From contig NZ_JACHJY010000005.1 in the NCBI RefSeq assembly GCF_014203895.1, positions 633,994 through 683,317 on the forward strand: a DNA stretch of 49,324 nucleotides, written 5' to 3'. Source of the stretch: Streptomyces nymphaeiformis (GTDB taxonomy: Bacteria > Actinomycetota > Actinomycetes > Streptomycetales > Streptomycetaceae). Numbering within the stretch: position 1 is the stretch's first letter; every line of letters begins with the position of its first letter. This document shows, one piece after another, positions 15,603-23,269 of this stretch. A program made the position numbers and the translations under genes. Under the pieces are notes generated by a model, which worked only from the letters and a program-made list of their open reading frames with translations, was not told the DNA's origin and did not search any database.

Positions 15603-16521
15603 GGTGCTGCCAGAAGCCGTCGCGCAGGGCGCGCCGGAGCGAGGCGTGGCCGCGCAGGGAGCGGCTGAGGAGGCGCTCGGCCTCGACGAGCAGGTCCTGG
15701 TCGACGGGTCCGGGCAGGTAGGGCGCGCCGGGCAGGAGTTCGGCGAGCCGGTCCCGGCCGCGCTCGGCGAGCCAGGTCGCGGCGATCTGGGCGCCGACGA
15801 AGCGCACCTCCTCGCGGGAGGGCGGCGGCTCCCCCTCGTTCTCGTACGTGGTGACGGGGCGGCGCGTGACGTACGGGCGGCAGAAGTCCAGCTCGAAGGT
15901 GCGCTGGCTGTCGACCTCCCAGAGCAGCGCCTCGGCCTGGTTGCGTCCTTCGGCGGCCTCGATGCCCCAGAGGTGGACGCGGGCCCCGTAGCCCTGGGCG
16001 GCCTCGACGGCGGAGACGAGGTCCTCGTCGCCGCCGACGAGGGCGGCGTCGCTGATGGCGCGGTGGCGGGCGAGGGACTCCAGGTCGGTGCGGATGAGGG
16101 AGTCGACGCCCTTCTGCTGGTTGTTGGCGTTGAGGTTGCCGAGGCGGACCTTGACGTCGGGGAGCTCGGCGATGGCCTGCTGCTCGGGGGTGTGGATGCG
16201 GCGGCGGGCTCCGTCGTACCAGTAGACGCGGAGGAGTCTGCTGTCCGCGAAGATCGTGCGGGCCTTGTCGATGAAGGCCTCGATCAGGCCCTCGGCGTCG
16301 AGGTCGAAGGAGCGCCGGTCCTCGGTGCCCGTCACCAGCAATCCGGCCGCAGCATGGACGTAACCCGCGTCGACGAAGATGGCGTGGGTCGAGGGGGTCT
16401 TGGCCACCTCGGCCAGCATCCGCTGCAGGAGCTCATTGGTGCGCTCCAGGCGGGCGTCCAGCGCGTGCAGGCGGGCGTCGGTGTCGGTCGCGGTCGGCTG
16501 GGTGGTGTCTGCGTCGTTCAT
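15586..16521 (-). CDS. NYN domain protein (putative ribonuclease)
   Basis: This 311-aa protein has an N-terminal helical segment (about 15-45) followed by a NYN/PIN-like domain. The acidic residues expected of this nuclease fold are visible in IFVDAGYVH, KGVDSLIRTDLESLA and LVGGDEDLVSAV. The C-terminal 90 residues form a helical region. Proteins of this family are thought to cut RNA; activity here is inferred from the conserved aspartates. The ATG at 16521 follows a stretch with no strong Shine-Dalgarno. The gene is convergent with the hydrolase and divergent from a small protein. Confidence 0.85.
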   Translation of the reverse strand: MNDADTTQPTATDTDARLHALDARLERTNELLQRMLAEVAKTPSTHAIFVDAGYVHAAAGLLVTGTEDRRSFDLDAEGLIEAFIDKARTIFADSRLLRVYWYDGARRRIHTPEQQAIAELPDVKVRLGNLNANNQQKGVDSLIRTDLESLARHRAISDAALVGGDEDLVSAVEAAQGYGARVHLWGIEAAEGRNQAEALLWEVDSQRTFELDFCRPYVTRRPVTTYENEGEPPPSREEVRFVGAQIAATWLAERGRDRLAELLPGAPYLPGPVDQDLLVEAERLLSRSLRGHASLRRALRDGFWQHLKAQY

Positions 16522-16590
16522 ACGGGGCTCATTGTCCGCCGCTCCGGGCCCGGCCGCCACACTCCCCTACCCGCCGGTAGTTAGCCATCC

Positions 16591-16614
16591 GAAAATTTTC
16601 CTTAGCGTAAGGAA
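16591..16614. promoter_or_regulatory. Palindromic operator candidate in AT-rich divergent region
   Basis: Two abutting palindromes occur in an AT-rich island: GAAAATTTTC (16591-16600) and TTCCTTA-GCG-TAAGGAA (16598-16614, perfect 7-base arms). The site lies between the divergent NYN gene and the 50-aa gene, about 85 bases before the latter. It resembles a repressor site in size. The regulator is unknown; it does not match the DtxR/DmdR iron-box consensus well. Confidence 0.5.
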
Positions 16615-16697
16615 TGTTTGCAGGATGCATGACGTTGGACCCCTGTGTAACGCAGTTCTCCGCCCAGGAGGATCAACTCAGACGAAGGGAGAAGCCC

Positions 16698-16850
16698 GTG
16701 CGCTTCGAAATCCTGCGACTCGACGACATCGACGGCACGCCTGTCGACTCGACCGTCGTGGACGCCGCCTCCGTCAATCGGATCGTGCAGCAGGCCGCCG
16801 CGATCGGCCAGCGCATCTGGATCCGCCCCGCCGAGACCTCGGCCTCGTAA
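16698..16850 (+). CDS. Conserved small protein (50 aa)
   Basis: A complete GTG-started frame with GGGAG about eight bases upstream encodes a compact protein beginning MRFEILRLDDIDG and ending IRPAETSAS. It has no Cys and no membrane segment. I recall near-identical small proteins next to marC in other Streptomyces, which supports it as a real gene. The function is unknown. It is followed by a terminator. Confidence 0.8.
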   Translation: MRFEILRLDDIDGTPVDSTVVDAASVNRIVQQAAAIGQRIWIRPAETSAS

Positions 16851-16876
16851 CAGGCCGGGTTCCACACCACGCACCG

Positions 16877-16920
16877 CGCCCCCGCACGGACTTCGCAGCA
16901 GCGGAATCCGTACGGGGGCG
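16877..16920. terminator. Bidirectional terminator between the 50-aa gene and marC
   Basis: CGCCCCCGCACGGA and TCCGTACGGGGGCG pair with one mismatch, extended inside by TTC/GGA-type pairs around a GCAGCAGC loop. It lies between convergent genes. Confidence 0.7.
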
Positions 16921-16939
16921 CAGTGGGTTCTGAAGGGGT

Positions 16940-17545
16940 TCAGGCGTTCTGGATCACCTGGGTGACGCCGTTGATGATCTGCTGCACCGCGATGGCGGAG
17001 AGCATCATGCCGGCGAGGCGGGTCACCAGGACGACGCCGCCGTCCTTGATGACGCGGATGATCAGCAGCGAGTACCGCATGGTCAGCCAGAGCACGACGT
17101 GCATGGCGGCGATGGCGGTCCACACGGAGACCTGCGAGGCGACGCCGTCGGCGTTCTGCACGGCGAGGATGACCGAGACGATCGCGCCGGGCCCGGCGAG
17201 CAGGGGCATGCCGAGCGGGACGAGGGCGACGTTGACGTCCTTGGTCTGCTTGGGCTCGTCGTTCTTGCCGGTGAGCAGGTCGAGCGCGATGAGCAGCAGC
17301 AGGAGGCCGCCCGCGATCATCAGCGCGGGGACGGAGACGTGCAGGTAGTCCAGGATCTGCTGGCCCAGGAGGCCGAAGACGGTGATGACGCCGAAGGCGA
17401 CGCAGACGGCCTGCCAGGCCATCCGTCGCTGCACCTTGGCCGGGCGGCCGGAGGTGAGGGCGAGGAAGATCGGGGTGATCCCGGGGGGATCCATGATGAC
17501 GAAGAGGGTGAGGAACAGCGAGCCGAAGACGGCGACGTCGAACAC
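16940..17545 (-). CDS. MarC family integral membrane protein
   Basis: This 201-aa protein has six hydrophobic segments in the MarC/UPF0056 arrangement, with the conserved FLTLFVIMDPPGITPIFLALT start and PLLAGPGAIVSVI in the middle. The length is normal for the family. GTG at 17545 is the only start that keeps the first helix. The family role is not established; the old link to multiple antibiotic resistance was withdrawn for E. coli. It lies downstream of the PHP gene on the same strand. Confidence 0.9.
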   Translation of the reverse strand: MFDVAVFGSLFLTLFVIMDPPGITPIFLALTSGRPAKVQRRMAWQAVCVAFGVITVFGLLGQQILDYLHVSVPALMIAGGLLLLLIALDLLTGKNDEPKQTKDVNVALVPLGMPLLAGPGAIVSVILAVQNADGVASQVSVWTAIAAMHVVLWLTMRYSLLIIRVIKDGGVVLVTRLAGMMLSAIAVQQIINGVTQVIQNA

Positions 17546-17847
17546 GGTGGGGTTGCCTTGCGGGAGCTGGAACGGTGGGGTGTGGCCCTACGGGGCGGAA
17601 TCCGGGATTCCGGCGTCAGGGCATGAGGAGCGCGACCCCGCGCACGACGCGGAGCCGTACGGGGGCGAGCCAGAAGAGGAAGGGCCTGGGGGCGGAGCCG
17701 GGTCGGCGACGCACGCGACGTCGGCGGACCTGACGCGCCCGGACACGGACCGACCGGGGAGCGGGCTCCCCTGGCCGGCGGTCAGGGCGGCGGGCCGGCC
17801 CCTGAGTCCCGGGGCGGGGCCGCACGTCCCAGGACGCCGGAGTGGCC
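17546..17847. promoter_or_regulatory. Gap between PHP and marC genes: palindrome and weak hairpin
   Basis: This 302-base gap has no gene I can support; a 69-codon frame at 17616-17825 is Arg/Pro-rich and looks like noise. A perfect palindrome, CGGAATCC-G-GGATTCCG at 17596-17612, lies about 50 bases before the marC start, next to a possible -10 (TAGGGC). A GGGGAG/CTCCCC hairpin at 17756-17771 may end the PHP transcript. Confidence 0.45.
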
Positions 17848-18711
17848 TCAGGCGACGGGTCCGCCGGCGCCCGGGACCGGGAAGGCGCCCGAGGCGCGGC
17901 GGGTGATCTCGCCGTAGATCTCGGGGTCGGTGGTGTACTCGCCGAGGCGGCAGGTCTTGCGGCTGCCGTGGTAGTCGCTGGAGCCCGTCGTCAGCAGGCC
18001 GAGCTCCTTCGCGAGTCCGCGCAGCCGGGCCCGCGTCGCCTCGTCGTGGTCCATGTGGTCGACCTCGATGCCGTCGAGTCCGGCCTCGGCGAGCCGGGCG
18101 ATCGAGGCCTCCGGCAGCACCTGGCCGCGCTTGACGGCGAGCGGGTGCGCGAAGACGGTGACCCCGCCGGCCGCCTTGACGAGGCGGATCGCGTCGACCG
18201 GGTCCAGCTCGTGCTTCTCGACGTACGCCCGGCCGCCGTCGGCGAGCCACTCGGGCGTGAACGCGCCGGACACGTCCGGGACGACCCCGAGCTCGACGAG
18301 CGCCTCGGCGACGTGCGGGCGGCCCACGGAGCCGTCGCCGGCGATCCGGGCGACCTGCTCCCAGGTGACGGGGACGCCGAGCTCCTGGAGCTTGCCGACC
18401 ATGCCGCGGGCGCGCGGCACCCGGTCGTCGCGGACGAGCTCGCGCTCGGCGAGGAGCGCGGGCTCCTCGGGGTCGAAGAGGTACGCGAGCATGTGCAGCC
18501 CGATGCCGTCCATCCGGCAGGACAGCTCGGCGCCGGTGACGAGGGTCAGCCCCTCCGGCAGGGCCGCGAGCGCCTCGGCGTGACCGCGGGTGGTGTCGTG
18601 GTCCGTGAGCGCGACGACGTCGAGACCGGCCGCGGCGGCGTTCCGGACGAGGTCGGCCGGGGAGTCCGTGCCGTCGGAGGCCGTGGAGTGGGTGTGCAGA
18701 TCGATGCGCAC
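17848..18711 (-). CDS. PHP domain metal-dependent phosphoesterase
   Basis: This 287-aa protein has PHP-family metal ligands in order: HTHSTASDG at the very N-terminus, TDHD near residue 36, GAELS, and SSDYHG near the C-terminus, with FAHP in between. Such proteins hydrolyse phosphate esters, for example nucleoside 3',5'-bisphosphates or short oligonucleotides. The exact substrate here cannot be told. GTG at 18711 is right since the HTHS motif starts at residue 6. It is followed by marC on the same strand and preceded by the DUF6758 gene. Confidence 0.9.
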   Translation of the reverse strand: MRIDLHTHSTASDGTDSPADLVRNAAAAGLDVVALTDHDTTRGHAEALAALPEGLTLVTGAELSCRMDGIGLHMLAYLFDPEEPALLAERELVRDDRVPRARGMVGKLQELGVPVTWEQVARIAGDGSVGRPHVAEALVELGVVPDVSGAFTPEWLADGGRAYVEKHELDPVDAIRLVKAAGGVTVFAHPLAVKRGQVLPEASIARLAEAGLDGIEVDHMDHDEATRARLRGLAKELGLLTTGSSDYHGSRKTCRLGEYTTDPEIYGEITRRASGAFPVPGAGGPVA

Positions 18712-18799
18712 GACGCGGTACTCCAGGGGCTCGGCACGGACGAGGGACGCTCCAGCATAACGGGCGAATCGAACACGCCCGTACGGAACGTCACGGAGC

Positions 18800-19444
18800 T
18801 CACCCCTGGCCGAGCAGCCTCGGGGTGAGCGCGCCGCAGGGCAGCAGGTCGACCTCGGCCCCGGCGTCCCGCAGGTCCGTCAGGACCAGCTCGTCGTACA
18901 TGAGGAGGCCGGACTGCTCGGGCCAGACGATCGCCCACAGCCACAGGCCGCGCGCCTCGCCCGCGAAGACCGCGCGGTCCTGCGGGGCGCCGGTGACGTG
19001 CCAGAGCGGCGTGGGCCGCCCCGCGGCGAGCATCTTCACCTGGGGCGGCTTGTCGATGGCCATGCCGGAGCCGGGATCGAGGCCGTCGATGCCGGCGTAC
19101 CGCGCGCCGAGTCCGACGCCGAGCTCCTCGGCGACCAGGAGCAGCTCGCCGATCCCGCCGAGCGGGCCGGGCCCCGAGCAGGCGACGGCCGTCGCGCGTC
19201 CGCCGCTGCGGTCGTCCCCGGCGTACGCGACACCGGTGAAGAGCCAGCCGACGGGGAGGGGCCACGGCATCCACACCGGGACGTGGGACCTGTTCACCAC
19301 GACCCCGAGGCCCTCGACGCTGGGCGGGATCACGGGCTGGAGCGGGTGCACCGAGCCGTGCACATCACACTGCCAGGAGTCGGCGAAGAGACCGGGCGCC
19401 CTGACCCGGCCACCGCACTTCGGACAACTGGGTTCGCCCCTCAT
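18800..19444 (-). CDS. DUF6758 family zinc-ribbon protein
   Basis: This 214-aa protein opens with a zinc ribbon, CPKCGGRVRAPGLF with a second half at CDVH, followed by a conserved actinobacterial domain rich in Gly and Trp. The ATG at 19444 (MRGEPSCP) is preferred; a TTG three codons upstream is possible. I recall highly similar proteins next to PHP and suppressor-of-fused genes in other Streptomyces. The function is unknown; it is probably soluble. Confidence 0.85.
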   Translation of the reverse strand: MRGEPSCPKCGGRVRAPGLFADSWQCDVHGSVHPLQPVIPPSVEGLGVVVNRSHVPVWMPWPLPVGWLFTGVAYAGDDRSGGRATAVACSGPGPLGGIGELLLVAEELGVGLGARYAGIDGLDPGSGMAIDKPPQVKMLAAGRPTPLWHVTGAPQDRAVFAGEARGLWLWAIVWPEQSGLLMYDELVLTDLRDAGAEVDLLPCGALTPRLLGQG

Positions 19445-19546
19445 AGGTCTCAACGGTCCTAGCTCTTCCGCCCCGCGTCAAGGACGACCGCGAACGATCA
19501 CCCGTCCGGCCCGGACCGTTCACCCAGGGCGTCCGCCGCCGGCGGT

Positions 19547-20131
19547 TCAGTCCAGATCCACGGACCTGCGCAGCGGATCGCGCAGGTCCGTCCCCTTGGC
19601 CAGCCAGCGCTCCTCCAGGGCCTTCGCCCCGTGCACCCGCTTCCACGCGGCCTCGTTGGAGGTCATCGGGAGCAGCGGCAGGAAACGCACCGGGTCCATC
19701 GGCTCGTCGAGCTCCAGGTCCTCGACCAGACCGCCCGACTCGGCGACGAGCACCGAGCTGAAGGGGGCGCCGGGCCAGAGCGGGTCGCCGACGTCGAGCG
19801 AGGCGCCCGGGGCCACGACGACGCCCTCGACCTGCGGGGTGGCGGCGAGGACCGCGAGCGGGCGCAGCACCTTGTCGGTGTCGGCGAGCCCGCCCCGTAC
19901 GGTCAGGACGAGCTCCGCGCGCGGGCCCTTCACCGGGTCGGCGAGCGCGGAGGTCGGATCGGCCATCGGCTGTGCGGACATCCCGAGGGTCGCGTACCGC
20001 ACGAGGTCGCCGTCGACGAAGCGCAGCACCTCGATCCGGTCCGTGCCGAGGAAGGTGACCGCGGCCCGCGCGTCCGGTTCGCCGAGCGCCGTACGCAGCC
20101 GGGCCTCGACGAGTGCAAGAACTTCTCCCAT
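19547..20131 (-). CDS. Suppressor of fused (SUFU) domain protein
   Basis: This 194-aa protein matches the bacterial SUFU family by the pattern AELVLTVRGG, the central VVVAPGAS segment, and the C-terminal FLPLLPMTSNEAAWKRV with a following Trp-Leu. In bacteria these proteins are often immunity or regulatory factors; the role here is unknown. The ATG at 20131 has TATGCT six bases upstream and no Shine-Dalgarno, fitting a leaderless mRNA. The same frame stays open far upstream on this strand, antisense to corA, but that is composition bias. Confidence 0.85.
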   Translation of the reverse strand: MGEVLALVEARLRTALGEPDARAAVTFLGTDRIEVLRFVDGDLVRYATLGMSAQPMADPTSALADPVKGPRAELVLTVRGGLADTDKVLRPLAVLAATPQVEGVVVAPGASLDVGDPLWPGAPFSSVLVAESGGLVEDLELDEPMDPVRFLPLLPMTSNEAAWKRVHGAKALEERWLAKGTDLRDPLRRSVDLD

Positions 20132-20554
20132 GCGGGGAGCATAGATCGCGTATGGAACGGGCAAAGGAAGGGATTGACCCTCTGTCGGCTGATAGTGTTG
20201 GCCACTGGTCGGGATTCCCGACTGCTCGTCACACGTCATCCCCCACAGGGGACCGGCCGGAGGAGGTGGGACTGCGATGGACCGAAGTCGATCGGGCAGT
20301 ACCAGCCGCTCTTCCGCCGCTCCGCACCCCAGCCCGGTGCTCTCTTTCCGGTGACGTCCGGGTCCGGCACGGACCCGCCCCTCCCGGCATCTCGCACGAC
20401 GGAAGAGCAATTTTCGCCTTTCCCTGTCTGTAGCGACCGCCGTCACCGCGCCCCCTTCGGTGCCGCCCGCTTTGTGGACGACGCACGTCTCCGTCCCCAT
20501 TCCGGGCTGTGCCACGCTCGCGCGCCGACGGCTGATCCGTGAAGGAGCACAGCC
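20132..20554. other. Upstream region of corA
   Basis: This 423-base gap is flanked by divergent genes. It holds the SUFU -10 candidate, a TTGACC at 20174 without a well-spaced -10, and the 25-codon ORF at 20277. I looked for an M-box magnesium riboswitch and did not find its conserved segments. The remainder shows nothing clear. Confidence 0.4.
20277..20354 (+). CDS. Possible 25-codon small ORF in the corA leader
   Basis: ATG at 20277 is preceded by the very strong GGAGGAGGTG (20259-20268) at an ideal distance. The frame encodes a Ser/Arg-rich peptide beginning MDRSRSGSTSRSS and ends in TGA 200 bases before corA. A Shine-Dalgarno this good in an otherwise empty region suggests real translation. 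The peptide has no recognisable domain, so this is a tentative leader ORF. Confidence 0.35.
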   Translation: MDRSRSGSTSRSSAAPHPSPVLSFR

Positions 20555-21682
20555 ATGTCGATGATCCGCGACCTCACCGCCGCCGTCCGCCCGAGCCTGC
20601 GGCACACCCTCCGCAAGACCCCCACCACGTACACCTCGTACGACCCCACCCGCGACCACTCGGCCTCCAGCGCCGTGGTCGACTGCGCCGTCTACCGCGA
20701 CGGACGCCGGGTCGACGACCGCGCCTGCCTGACGCCGCGCGGCGCGATGCGCCAGGTGCGGGAGAGCGGCGGCTTCGCGTGGATCGGCCTGCACGAGCCG
20801 ACCGAGGCCGAATTCGCCGGTATCGCCGCCGAGTTCGGGCTGCACCCGCTCGCCGTCGAGGACGCCGTCCACGCCCACCAGCGGCCCAAGCTGGAGCGGT
20901 ACGACGACACCCTCTTCACCGTCTTCAAGACCATCCACTACGTCGAGCACGCCGAACTCACCGCGACCAGCGAGGTCGTCGAGACCGGCGAGGTCATGGT
21001 CTTCACCGGCCCCGACTTCGTCATCACCGTCCGGCACGGCGGCCAGGGCTCCCTGCGCAACCTCCGCCACCGCCTCCAGGGCGAGCCGGAGCTCCTCGCC
21101 AAGGGCCCCTCCTCGGTCCTGCACGCCATCGCCGACCACGTCGTCGACGGCTACATCGCGGTCGCCGACGCCGTCGAGCTGGACATCGACCAGCTGGAGA
21201 TCGACGTCTTCTCGCCGGCCGCCAAGGGCTCCACCCGCGGCGCCGACACCGGCCGGATCTACCAGCTCAAGCGCGAGGTGCTGGAGTTCAAGCGGGCCGT
21301 CACGCCGCTGCTGCGCCCGATGCAGCTGCTCTCCGAGCGGCCGATGCGACTCGTCGACCCCGACATCCAGAAGTACTTCCGGGACGTCGCCGACCACCTC
21401 GCCCGCGTCCAGGAGCAGGTCTTGGGCTTCGACGAGCTCCTCAACTCGATCCTCCAGGCCAACCTGGCGCAGGCGACCGTCGCGCAGAACGAGGACATGC
21501 GCAAGATCACCTCGTGGGCGGCGATCGTCGCCGTCCCCACGGCGGTCTGCGGCGTGTACGGCATGAACTTCAAGTACATGCCGGAGCTGGAGTGGAAGTA
21601 CGGCTACCCGATGGTGCTCGGCGCCATCGCCGTCATCTGCTTCACCATCCACCGCACCCTCAAGCGCAACGGCTGGCTGTAG
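20555..21682 (+). CDS. corA: CorA magnesium/cobalt transport protein
   Basis: This 375-aa homo-oligomeric membrane channel takes up Mg2+ and related divalent cations. It has the large cytoplasmic N-terminal domain and long helix (about 225-320), then two C-terminal helices. The first ends in the diagnostic YGMNF; the second is the last hydrophobic stretch before the basic KRNGWL tail. The ATG is supported by GAAGGAG eight bases upstream. The downstream 168-aa gene starts 13 bases later. A magnesium theme continues with the MgtE-N/CBS gene 1.6 kb away. Confidence 0.95.
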   Translation: MSMIRDLTAAVRPSLRHTLRKTPTTYTSYDPTRDHSASSAVVDCAVYRDGRRVDDRACLTPRGAMRQVRESGGFAWIGLHEPTEAEFAGIAAEFGLHPLAVEDAVHAHQRPKLERYDDTLFTVFKTIHYVEHAELTATSEVVETGEVMVFTGPDFVITVRHGGQGSLRNLRHRLQGEPELLAKGPSSVLHAIADHVVDGYIAVADAVELDIDQLEIDVFSPAAKGSTRGADTGRIYQLKREVLEFKRAVTPLLRPMQLLSERPMRLVDPDIQKYFRDVADHLARVQEQVLGFDELLNSILQANLAQATVAQNEDMRKITSWAAIVAVPTAVCGVYGMNFKYMPELEWKYGYPMVLGAIAVICFTIHRTLKRNGWL

Positions 21683-21695
21683 ATAGGCTTCGGCC

Positions 21696-22202
21696 ATGAC
21701 CGACACGCTGCTCACCGGCGCCCTCGTCGAGGAGGCCACCAAGAAGTCCGGCCTCGTCTGGGTGCGGGGCACCGGCCCCGCCCGCGCGCTCTGGCACGTC
21801 TGGCACGACGGCGCCGCGCACGTCGTCGGCGACGGCCCCGGCGAGCAGCCGCTGCCGGGCCTGGTGGACGGCGGCACGGCCGAGGTGACCGTCCGCAGCA
21901 AGGACAAGGGCGGCCGGCTCGTCGCCTGGACCGCCGCCGTCCATGAGGTCTCCCCCGGCACGGAGGAGTGGGACGCGGCGGTCGCCGAGCTGAAGGGCAA
22001 GCGGCTCAACGCCCCCGACGGCGAGGCCATGCCGGAGCGCTGGGCGCGCGAGTGCCGCGTGGTGCGCCTCGACCCCCGCTCCTCGACCACGGAGCTCCCG
22101 GACGGCTCCCTGGCCGCCGTCCCGCTGCCGACGGCGGCCAACACCCGCCGGCCGATCCCGGCGGGCCTGCCGAAGCTGCTCCTCCGGAAGAAGAAGCGCT
22201 AG
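21696..22202 (+). CDS. Conserved hypothetical protein (168 aa)
   Basis: A soluble-looking protein with many Trp residues in the first half (SGLVWVRG, ALWHVWHDG, LVAWTAAVH) and a basic LLLRKKKR tail. The pattern resembles FMN-binding split-barrel-like proteins only faintly, so no function is given. The ATG has TAGGCT six bases upstream (21684-21689), which suggests its own leaderless transcript even though corA ends 13 bases before. It is convergent with the lipoprotein gene, with three bases between stops. Confidence 0.78.
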   Translation: MTDTLLTGALVEEATKKSGLVWVRGTGPARALWHVWHDGAAHVVGDGPGEQPLPGLVDGGTAEVTVRSKDKGGRLVAWTAAVHEVSPGTEEWDAAVAELKGKRLNAPDGEAMPERWARECRVVRLDPRSSTTELPDGSLAAVPLPTAANTRRPIPAGLPKLLLRKKKR

Positions 22203-22205
22203 GCC

Positions 22206-22964
22206 CTAGGTACGGGGCAGCTGCTTGCCGTAGTCGAGGGTCTCCTCCTTCGACGGCGCGGCCAGCGGGAAGTCCTTGTTCCACTCGGACAGCACCACCA
22301 CGCCCGCTCCCCCGCCCCGCGCGAACTGCACGGGGTACGGCACGCCGTCCAGGGACACGTCGAGCGTGCCGCCCTCGCCGTCGGCCCCGCCCTTGACCTT
22401 GACCGTGCGGACCCCGCCGATCTGGTCCCGGTCGCCCTTGACCTTCTCGCCGTGCAGGCCGATCAGACCGTCGAGGAGCGGCCCCATCTCCGTGAAGCCG
22501 CGCAGCTGCTTGTACGAGGGGTCGCCCTGCGGGACCTTCACGTACTTGTCGCCGAGCGTGTCGGCGGCCTCGGAACCCGCCTCCGCGGCCCCGTGGGTCG
22601 CCTGGTCGTCGTGGTCCCAGAACCCCGCGTCGGCCTTCAGGTAGAGCGCGTCGCCGACCCGCAGCAGCTCGAAGGTGCTGTTCTTCGTCGTCACCGAGCC
22701 GGTGGCGCCGTCCTGCTTGAGGCGCATGTTCAGCTTGAACGTGCCGCCCTTGCTGACCAGCGTGCCGGAGAGCCGGACCGCCTTCGCCGCGTCCGCCGCG
22801 GTCTGCGCCTTGCTCTCGATCTCGGGCGCGGAGAGTCTCCCCACCCCGTTCGTCCCCTCGTCCGGGTCCGCGGCGCAGGCCGTGAGTCCCACCGTCAGTC
22901 CGGCGCAGAGCGCCAGGGGCGTGACGGCCCTGCGGATACGCGATGACGGGGTACGAACGGTCAT
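22206..22964 (-). CDS. LppX/LprAFG-like lipoprotein
   Basis: This 252-aa secreted lipoprotein has a basic N-terminus, hydrophobic stretch, and lipobox-like LTAC with predicted lipidated Cys30. The mature domain begins with a helix containing AQTAADAAKAVRLSGTLVS and continues as beta strands, the pattern of LppX/LprG-type lipid-carrying lipoproteins. ATG is supported by GAGAGGC about nine bases upstream. Cargo is unknown. It is divergent from the MgtE-N gene. Confidence 0.82.
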   Translation of the reverse strand: MTVRTPSSRIRRAVTPLALCAGLTVGLTACAADPDEGTNGVGRLSAPEIESKAQTAADAAKAVRLSGTLVSKGGTFKLNMRLKQDGATGSVTTKNSTFELLRVGDALYLKADAGFWDHDDQATHGAAEAGSEAADTLGDKYVKVPQGDPSYKQLRGFTEMGPLLDGLIGLHGEKVKGDRDQIGGVRTVKVKGGADGEGGTLDVSLDGVPYPVQFARGGGAGVVVLSEWNKDFPLAAPSKEETLDYGKQLPRT

Positions 22965-23269
22965 CTGCGCTGCCTCTCGTGTCATGGGGGGGGCGACGGG
23001 CGCGGCCCGTACGGGGATGCCGGGGACGGCCCCGCTCCGGCCGGGCGGAGGGGCCGGGTCCGGTGCCGGGGGCCGATGGGGGAACGGCAGACCGCAGCGT
23101 ACCCGGGACAGGTGAAGGGCCCCGCAGGCAGCCGTACGGAGGCACTGCCGGGGCGGGGCGGAACGGCACGGGCTAGCCTGAACCCGGCAAAGCTCTGCAA
23201 TCCCCGGCAAAGCTCTGCGGGAACTCGCATCGGCGACTCGAATCGTGCGGAACCGAGGAGGCGCGTGGC
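22965..23269. promoter_or_regulatory. Divergent region between lipoprotein and MgtE-N genes
   Basis: This 305-base gap includes a run of GC-rich sequence without genes, a -10 candidate TAGCCT at 23174-23179 for the plus-strand gene, and two direct repeats just after it. GAGGAGG at 23254-23260 is the ribosome-binding site of the MgtE-N gene. Confidence 0.4.
23184..23218. repeat. Tandem 15-bp operator-like repeats before the MgtE-N gene
   Basis: CCGGCAAAGCTCTGC occurs at 23184-23198 and again at 23204-23218, exactly 20 bases apart, about two helical turns. Each copy contains the near-palindrome GCAAAGCTCTGC. The first copy covers the start site predicted from TAGCCT, a position suited to repression. 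The binding protein is unknown. Confidence 0.6.

Noticed and set aside
16598..16614. DtxR/DmdR1 iron box
   Set aside because: The half-site TTCCTTA differs from the TTAGGTTAG-type consensus at too many positions.
17616..17825. 69-codon minus-strand ORF between PHP and marC
   Set aside because: Arg/Pro-rich composition typical of noncoding frames in high-GC DNA, no ribosome-binding site.
20132..20554. M-box (ykoK) magnesium riboswitch before corA
   Set aside because: I could not find the conserved M-box segments in the leader.
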